Shown here: in pieces, positions 22,109 through 31,500 of the stretch | How positions within the stretch are numbered: position 1 is the first letter of the stretch | Layout of the letters: every line of letters starts with the position of its first letter | From: Betaproteobacteria bacterium | GTDB lineage: Bacteria > Pseudomonadota > Gammaproteobacteria > Burkholderiales > SG8-41 | Length of the DNA stretch: 32,508 nucleotides | Direction: 5' to 3' | Assembly: GCA_947476215.1 (NCBI GenBank) | Contig: CANJQI010000045.1 | Coordinates: forward strand, 1 to 32,508 | Made by a program: the position numbers and the translations under genes | The notes under the pieces: generated by a model | The model's input: the letters and a program-made list of their open reading frames with translations, nothing else | Database searches by the model: none | Told to the model about the DNA's origin: nothing

Positions 22109-22560
22109 CTAACCCAATTTCAGGATTCCGTCCTGCAACCCGGACAGCGGGCGCAGCGCCTGCGCCGCCATACCAAACTGCGGACTCGCGAGCACGTCTT
22201 GCGCGGCGTTAGCCCCTATGCCGGACAAGCTTGCGTTCAATCCATATCGATACGCAAGATCGCCTCCCAGGGCCTCACCGTCGCTGCCGGCAAGATGCGC
22301 ATCCAGCAGCGCATTCATCATCGCCCAGCGAACGGCATTTCCTTGCGACGCAGCACGCGTCTGATCGAACTTTTGCACAATTTTCCGGAAATCGAAGTGC
22401 TCCACTTTGTTATCACGTAGCGGGTCGGCTCCACCCGGCGCGAAATCACTCATGGCTTCAGCGATAACCTGCAGATCGAATACGCTGCGATTGCCCGTGC
22501 CGGAGTACCAGTCCTTGAACGTGATGCTTTCGTTCGCGCCCGTCTCCAGAACCAGGCTAT
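22109..22560 (-). other. RTX protein C-terminal region with putative type I secretion signal
   Basis: The last 150 residues begin with a final HCBP-related unit (LVLETGANESITFKDWYSGT). They continue as a repeat-free, Cys-free, mostly helical segment (FDLQVIAEAMSDF, KIVQKFDQTR, RWAMMNALLDAHLAG), ending RPLSGLQDGILKLG. RTX proteins carry an uncleaved C-terminal export signal for type I secretion; this is the position where it must lie, although no consensus exists. Confidence 0.5.
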
Positions 22561-25500
22561 TGCCCTGCTTGCTCAGCAGCATGTCGCTGTAACGTATACC
22601 GCCGCCCAGGGAAACTGTGTTGTCCTGGCCAGGACTCGCCACGACGGTATCCTGATCGTCACCGCGATTAAACGCAATGACGTCAGAACCCACGCCCGTA
22701 TCTATCGTATCGTTGCCCTTTCCACCCATGAACAGTTCATTGCCGGAACCGCCGGCGAGCGAGTCATTCCCGTTCATGGCATAGAGCAGATTATTGCCGT
22801 AACGGTCGGTGAGCAAGTCGTTGCCATCATCGCCTTCAATGAGGTCATTGCCCCGCGAGCCATCAAGCGTATCGTTGCCGCTGCCACCCATGACGACATC
22901 GCGTCCCGCACCGCCATATAAATCGTCGTTTCCGGAACCACCTAGCAGCGCGTCATCCCCCGCCGACGTCCACAGCACATCATTGCCATCGCCACCGTCC
23001 AACGTGATATTGCCGTAGGCATAGGTGCCGCTGGTCAGATCAACAACGTCGTTACCGCCACCGGCATCGATACGCTCAATACCCGATATTCTTGGCACAC
23101 GCACGCCGCCATAAGTCGCCGTGTAACTATCATCGAGAAACAAGACGTCATTACCCGCCGTGGCCACGATGACATCCATGCCCGCACCACCTTCGAAGAC
23201 ATCGTATGAACGGTTCTTGCCGGATATCGACGTGGACTTGCCGGTGCCCGGATTACCCGGACTGCCATCATTGCGCGCGACAAATCCCGCCCAGACTCTG
23301 TCCGGAAAATACTGAAATGTGTCGTTACCACTGTTTCCCACGAGCCAGTCGGCGTTACCGCGACCATCGAGCGTATCGTCCCCCTCTCCACCAATCAGCT
23401 TGTCGCCCCCGGAAGTGCCTACCAGTGTTGCTCCGACCGTGCTTCTCGCAACCGACAGATTAAATTCGCCGATAGCGCGCAGATTTCCGGAATCGGTCGC
23501 TATAACCCTGAGTGCAGTTATGCCGGGATCAACTGGGGCACCACTGAACGTCCGTGTCGACGGATTAAAAGCGATCCAGGCGGGCAACGCCGCACCACTC
23601 GCCAGCGTCGCCGTGTACGTCAATACGTCACCCGTGTCTACATCCGTGAATGTACCGGCGGGTACCGTATAGCTGAATGCGGTGAACTGGGTTGCCGTCC
23701 GATCGGCAAGAACATTTGCCAGAACTGGCGCATCGTTAACGCCCATGACGGTTATCGTGACGACACCCGTCGCGCTTGCACCCGCAGCATCGGCTATGGT
23801 GTAGGTTATGGTTTCGACCGCCGTCATCTCCGCGGCTAACGCGTCCAACGCTGCGCCGCTGGCTGAATACGAAAGGAATTGTGCACTTGGATCGAATGCC
23901 ACCGTTCCCAATGCGCCTGAAATAATCACAGCAGTAATCGTGAGCGTATCCCCCAGATCGACATCCGTATCATTTGCCAGGAGCAACGGGACGAGATTAT
24001 ACGACGTCGCATTTTCGGAAAGTATGACACCATCGTTTCTTGCCTCTGGTGCATCGTTAGCATTAAGTATCAACAAACTAAACACGTCCTCCGCGATGGC
24101 ATGGCCAGTATCCGAGACGACGACCCTCAATCCCAGCACGCCGACATCGTCGTTCAAAGGCGTGCCAGTAAACATCCCAGACCGCCCATCAAAGCTCATC
24201 CATGCCGGGAGAGCGGAGCCGTCTTCGCGCATCGCGGTAGAGCTCAAAATCTCACCAATATCTGCATCCGCGAAAGTATCGTTGGGCACACCGAAGCTGA
24301 ATGCCATATCCTCATTCGCGGATTGATCTGCAATCCCATGTGCCAGCGTCGGCGCATCGTTGGTATTTGTCACGAATAGCGCAAATGAAGTGGATGCGAA
24401 CGCACCCGAGGCATCCGTTGCGACCACACTGACTATCGTGCCCCCCACGTCATCATTACCAGGGGTCCCGGTAAATGTCAGAGCGGCGGCGTCAAAATTG
24501 AGCCAGAACGGCAGTGGCGTCCCGTCCGACTGCAGAGCAGCATATTCGAGCGCATCTCCATCCGGGTCGTGGAAGTTGTCGTGAGGAACTGCAAATGCGA
24601 ACGGCGTATCTTCCTGCGCCCCCTGATCCGATATGGCATGCGTAACGAGCGGAGCGTGGTTTACCGGCACAGATTCCACCAGGCTGTCGATGAAGTCAGT
24701 GTTCCATCTTGTCCCGTCGCCGAAGCTAACCAGTTCTATTCGGGAATCGAAAGATTTGAACCAGTTCACCATGGTCAGCGTGTCATCGGTGCCACGAATC
24801 GAAAGCACCATGTCGTCCATGACGCGGTGAACGTCAAGGTCCGCCACAGATACGTCGTCCGACAAGACCACACTGTCGTGGTCGCCCGCCGGCGCGTTAC
24901 TCTCGATCACGATGTCGCGCCCAAAGCCACGCCCAAACCGGTAACGGTCGCTACCCATACCACCCGCGAGACTATCATCGCCGGCGCCACCATTGAGTTC
25001 GTCATTTCCGGAAAGTCCGCTCAAACGGTCACTCGTGTTCGTACCGGTCAAAACATCGTTCTCATTTGACCCCGTAATATCAAACCCGCGCTCAAGCAGC
25101 TCTGCGTAGGTCAATTGACCGCCATCCGCAAACCGGAACAGTTCGATAGATTCCGAACCGTAGACATCTTGTGGATCGAAATGCTCTATGTGAATCGCAT
25201 CTCCATTATTTCCCATCCGTATCATCAGGGACCCGACGTCCAGCGATAACGATCGTGACGTAATTCCAGTTCCAAATTCGATGGTGTCGGCATCTGTGTA
25301 GTCGGGCAGTTCGACAATAAAATCGACCCCGTCTCCGACTTCAAAATGGTAGGCGTCGGATCCCTTACCGCCGTAAAGATGATCTTGCCCCGGCCCGCCG
25401 GCCAACCGGTCGTTCCCTTTGCCTCCAAAAATCACGTCATCGCCGCTTCTTCCGTCAAAACTGTCAGCGACATTCGTACCGTAATACACGTCGTCGCCAG

Positions 25501-28500
25501 CGGTGGCGGGCAATGCCTTGATCATTAACTCAGCCGCATCCCAAATCGTGCCATCGACAAATCGCACCTCCTCGACCACATCGCCTTCCATATCCTTGTA
25601 ATAAACTGAAAACCAGTTATGGAGCGTAATAGTGTCGCCGGTTCCGGCAATCGACAAATAAAGATTGGGCGCATCCGCATTCAGCGCATCCGCCCTCACC
25701 ACAACATTGCCTGGCGTGATCCCTGCGCCAAACACGACCGTGTCGTATCCGTTTGCGATCGACTCTGATTCACGCAGCGATGGAGAAAAATTAAAACGCG
25801 CGCTCCCTTCAAATATCACGTCACTGCCGAAACCAATATCAAACCTATATTGGTCGTCTCCCGGCCCGCCGTGTAGATGATCGCTGCCCCTGCCTCCAGT
25901 CAGGTGGTCGTTACCCGCTCCGCCGTAAATAAAATCTTGACCATCCCCGCCGTGCAGGAAGTCGTCACCTTCATCACCCGCGACTTTGTCGTTACCCAGC
26001 CCGCCGAATAAAGTATCGTTACCGCCACGACCAAACAAGAAATCATCGCCATCCAGACCATCCAGCACATCGTCACTGGATGTCCCGGACAGGAAGTCCA
26101 GATCCGAAGTTCCCTCCTTATTAAAGTGCTCATCAATCTGACTCGGCCCCCACACCGTACCATCGCTAAAATGTATTTCGGTAAATCCTGCCGATGGTGA
26201 CATTCCCCCAAGGCTTGAAAGTCCACTCTTGATGAGTATTTCGTCTCCGGCATCGCCAACGCTTACCTTGATATCTCCGCTCGCGTAGCTTTTGAACACG
26301 AGATTGACGATAGGCTGAAATGACACGTCGTCTGGACTAATGCCCTCCGCAAAGAGGATCCTGCTGTTGCTTTGCAATTCCTTAAATACGTCATGCCCCA
26401 ATCCGGGCGCGAACAAATAGGTATCCATGCCATCGCCACCGTCCAGGGTATCGTCACCGGCTCCTCCCGCCAACGTATCCCGGCCGGAGGCTCCTGTCAG
26501 GATATCGTTACCGCCTAGGCCATCCAACGAGACATCCCGAAACGAACTGCCGGCCGCGCTCAGTATGTCGTTGTCAGCAGTGCCTGCGACTCGATGGTCG
26601 GCATAAGGACTTAAATCCCAGACAGTACCATCCGAGAATTCAGCACGCAGCAATCGATCAACGCTGTTGTTCGCGTTCAAAGCAATTCGGTCATCCCCGC
26701 CGGACAACAAGAGAACAATGAAACCTGCTTCCGTGGTGACAGTGACATCCGTAGGTCGCACCCCCGCCCGGAAGCGCACAGTCTCAACGCGCGGAAGGAG
26801 TTCGCTTTGAGAGATAGGCCTTTCCACAACGTCATGGCCGTACCCATGGCCAAACAGATAAGTGTCATTGCCATCCTGGTCCCACAGCAAGTCGTCTCCA
26901 GAACCTCCATCAATCACATCATCGCCGGGACCCGCGTAAATTTGATCGTCACCATCCCCTCCATAAAGGTAATCCGCGCCTTCATCGCCAAATATCAGAT
27001 CCCTACCCGCATCGGCGGCAACGGTATCATTGCCGCTGCCGCCAAAAATGTGATCGTCGCCTATACTTCCCGTAATAAAATCATCCCCCCCGTTTGCGTA
27101 AACGCTCACAGGAACGACGATTCCACCCGTGATCACATCATCGTGAGAGCTGCCAAATCGGGCGACTCCGGCTGCCGTAACCAGATCACCTGCCTGTAAA
27201 CGCAGATAGTCCAGATCCCAACGGGTTCCGTCCTCAAAAACCACATCCAGGTCATTTCCGTCCCTGGTCAATACAAACAAAGTGATGTGATCTTCCGTGT
27301 CCGTCAGAGTAAGATCGATTTCTCGCTGGGCCCCAGGCCGGCTGATAGAAACATCCGCGGGCCGGATATCCGACCCCATCCGTATGGTGGCGCGCCCCGC
27401 GCTGCTTATATAGTCATGCCCATCGCCGCGTCCAAACTCAAACGTATTGACGCCTAACCCTCCCTCCAGAGTGTCCGCGCCACCTCCACCGATAATGGTG
27501 TCGTCACCTTCGCCCCCGTTTATCCCGTCATTACCCGCGCCACCGTCGATGAGGTCGTTACCGTCGCCTCCGTTTAATGCGTCGTCACCGCCGTTGCCTG
27601 ACATGAGATCGTTTCCGCCACGACCCAGCAAGCTTTCGCTGGTCGTACCGCCATGCAAAACGTCATCAAATGACGTGCCTGACCAATGATCGCTTGAATG
27701 AAGCACTTCCTCTGTCGCCCGCGCTTCTATCTGCGTGGCGTCCAACACGGCGCCCGTCGAAAAAGAGAATTGATTTATCGTTGTTCGCTTTAGCGACCAG
27801 TACCATGCGTCGAAGGTAATCGTGTCGCCGCTGCCCTTAATACCAATAGTTAAAGCGAAGGAACCGTCATTACGATGCACGTCAAGGTCATCGGGCGAGA
27901 CATCCGGTCCAAACATGACGCTATCGCTGTCCACGGCACGGCTATCCGACGAAGTTTCGATATCGTTCTCGTCCACGAAGTCCTTGCCTGAACCACGGCA
28001 AAACAGATAGATGTCATGCCCCCGGCCGCCGACCAGCGTGTCGTCTCCGGCTCCGCCGTCAAGCACATCATCGCCTTCGCCCCCCTTCAATGTGTCGTTG
28101 CTTTTCCCGCCTCGTAGCGAGTCAACACCACCGCCTCCTAAGACAACATCGCTCCCGTTTCCTCCGAAAAGCAGATCATCGCCTCCGTTACCCTCCAGAT
28201 CATCATCGCCGTCTCCGCCGGAGAGCACATCATTTCCTGACAGGCCGATGAGCTCGTCGTCACCCTCGGTTCCATGGTGATTTGCAATGGAAAAACGGTA
28301 GGCCAATTCAGTTTCATCCCAGACTTCGCCATTGGCAAAATGGACTGCATTGACGGAAAGCGTGGAATTGGCAAGCTTAGGCAAGTCGGATCGCTCCGAG
28401 AACCAACCTGGAATTTCCAGGAGTTCGTTGCCACCTCGCAATCCCAGCAATAACGTTATTGCAGAATTCGGAAACGGGCGACTGCCACCGAGAATCACGT

Positions 28501-31500
28501 CAGCCGAAAGCACGCCTGGCGCCATTTCAATAATATTCGTAACGTGGGGGACCAACAAACCGGGCTCATCGTCCAGGTCGATCAGGACGTCATGCCCGTA
28601 CCCATATCCGAAAATATAGCGGTCTTTACCGAATCCACCGCTCAAATAGTCGTCACCAGAACCGCCTTCCAGCACATCATTACTTCCCTCCGCACGAAGA
28701 TCGTCATTTCCGGTTCCGCCGCGCAGCACTGCGTAACTTCCCGGGTTTCCAGTAGGATAATGCGCGCCAGTGCCCAACAACGTGTCATCGCCGGCTCCGC
28801 CTTCGAGAACATCGATCCCGACACCAATCCCCGAGATCAATCTGTCATTGCCGTCGTCACCAAAGAGTAGATCAGACCCTTCCGATCCATCGATGATGTC
28901 GTCCTGCGATCCGCCATGGATTTCATCGTCGCCTTCGTTTCCCGTGAGGTTGTCGCGCCCTCCGTGTCCAAATATGACATCGTTGCTCTCTCCACCGTTC
29001 GCAATATCCGGTCCCTGCGTGCCTATGATCGCATCATCAAATTCACTGCCTTCGAAGCTTGTTGGAAACATGCTCCACAAGTCGTACATAGACAGCATAG
29101 TTCCGTTTGAGAATTCAAAGCTTTCGATCTCATCAGACAGTTTCCCGGTCAAGCTGAGGTAATTGCTGCTAAACGCATTAACCCAACTTCCGCTATAGTC
29201 GATGTTCATCCTATAGCCATTGGCATTGCGCACGGTTTTCACAATCAAGCTCGCGGGATCAACGCCGTCCCCAAAAATAACCCGGTCTACCCCTTCGGCA
29301 TCGGTGAGCGTCACGGTTCCGGCCTCAAACGGGATTTGATAGACATCGTCGCCTGTCCCACCGTCTATCGTGGAATGCGAATTGCTTTCCGACGAAATGA
29401 TGATCAAATCGTTCCCGTCACCGCCGAAGACCGTATTGACACTCCCCAATCCCGTATCAATCACGTCGTCGCCGGAACCGCCTTCCAGATAATCGTTACC
29501 CGGTCCGCCGAACAGAGTATCGTTACCCTCACCACCTTCGATAACATCCGATCCATCGCCGCCATCAATCACGTCATTGAACGGCGTTCCGTGCACCCGG
29601 TCGTTTCCCGCACTAGTGCGTTCCAGGGCATGACTTTTCAACGTTTCGGAATTCCAGATCGTGCCGTCGCCAAACTCCACTGCGGTGATTCCGTTGTTGC
29701 TGTAGGTCCAGCCCGACAGGTCCAGACGATCGCCGTAACCGGCCACGTTGAGAGAAATTCCCCCGCCGGATTCGTCTAATATGCGCAGCCCGGTGGGCGC
29801 GATTCCCGGTCCGATTCTGATCACATAGGCGGAATAGTCGTCCGCCACCCGGTCGTGTCCGGAGCCGACGCCGAAACGTATGACATCGGCGCCAGACTCG
29901 CCGCTCAATACATCGTCGCCAGCGCCGCCATCCAGCGTGTCGTTACCCGCGCCACCATACAGCGTGTCACTGCCCGGTCCACCGTCCAGATCGTCGTCGC
30001 CATCCCGCCCGTCGAGGGTATCGCTTCCACCGCGACCGTCGATTGAGTCATCGCCGCTGGCGCCGACGAGAAAATCCGCGCCATCCGTGGCTGCTGAAAC
30101 CGTGTCCAATAAGTAACTGACATCCCACACCGTGCCACCCGCGAAGCGCACTTCCTCGACCTGATAAGCCGGATCGTCAAACCAGTTACGCAATGTCAAC
30201 GTATCGTCGGCACCGGTTATCGACAGCACAAGATCATGGTAATTACGATTCACCGTCAGTTCGGAAGGTGCGATGTCACCCGAGATTTGCACCGCGTCTT
30301 TGTTCCCGGGCGACATGTCAAAATCGATTATCGTATCCGTGCCCGCGCCTCTGCCGAAGACGTAAATATCGTCTCCCGTGCTCCCCTCCAACAAGTCGCT
30401 ACCTAAACCTCCGTCGAGGCGGTCGTTTCCTGCGCCACCATAGAGCTGGTCGCTACCGTCTTCGCCCTCAATGACATCATTCCCGTCGAGGCCATATACG
30501 ACATCGTTACCGCCACGCCCGTTTATGGTGTCACCCGATGATGTGCCGTAAATGGCATCGTTCCCACTCGAGGCAAGGGTCACAGTGACAATGCCATCCA
30601 GCGCTGCGGGACTCCACTCCGTGCCATCACTAAAAATCGTTCGTTCGATCTGGTAACTCGCCCCTCCGAACCAGTTTGCCACCTGCATCCGGTCACCAGA
30701 GCCGTTGATAGTCAGATAAAGGCTGTAGATGTCGCGGGTCAGCGTCACATCCGCTGCTAATGCGCCAACGAATAGCGTATCTAGATTGCCAGGTGTACCG
30801 TCCGCCTCATAAATCGTATCTTCTCCGCTTCCGGATCCGAACAGATAGGTATCGTTACCGCCCCCTCCCCAAAGCTGATCCGATCCGGAGCTGCCATCGA
30901 GCAGGTCGTCTCCACTGTCGCCATCCAGGAAGTCGTCACCCGCGCCGCCGGCGAGATGGTCATTGCCCGCGCCACCCAGCACATGGTCGAACTCGTCGCC
31001 ACCATCCAGCGTGTCGTTACCCGCATCGCCGGAGAGCATATCGCTGCCAGATCCGCCACGCAGCGTATCATTACCGCCACTGCCGAAGACCTGATCATTG
31101 CCTCCCAGTGCATCGAACAAATCATCGCCAGGTCCACCGGCTATGAAATCGGCGCCATCCGAGATAGTGGTGAATACTCCCAGTATCGTGCCCACATCCC
31201 ACGTAATGCCATTCCCGAATCTGATCTGCTCGACCTTATGGGCGTCGTCGAGAAACCAGTTTTGCACGGTCAGCTGTGAACCATAGTCACTTCTGCTCAG
31301 GAGCAGATCATCGCCCGAACGGGAAAGCAAGATGTCCGACGGCAAGGCATCGGTCTCCACCGTATCGATATTTCCGGCCGTTACGTCATCCTCGACGATC
31401 GTGTCGTTGCGTGCATCACTCTGCCACAAATAAGTGTCATCGCCCGAACCTCCAATGAGAACGTCGGCATCGTCCATGTCCGGCCCGTACGAAAATGCAC

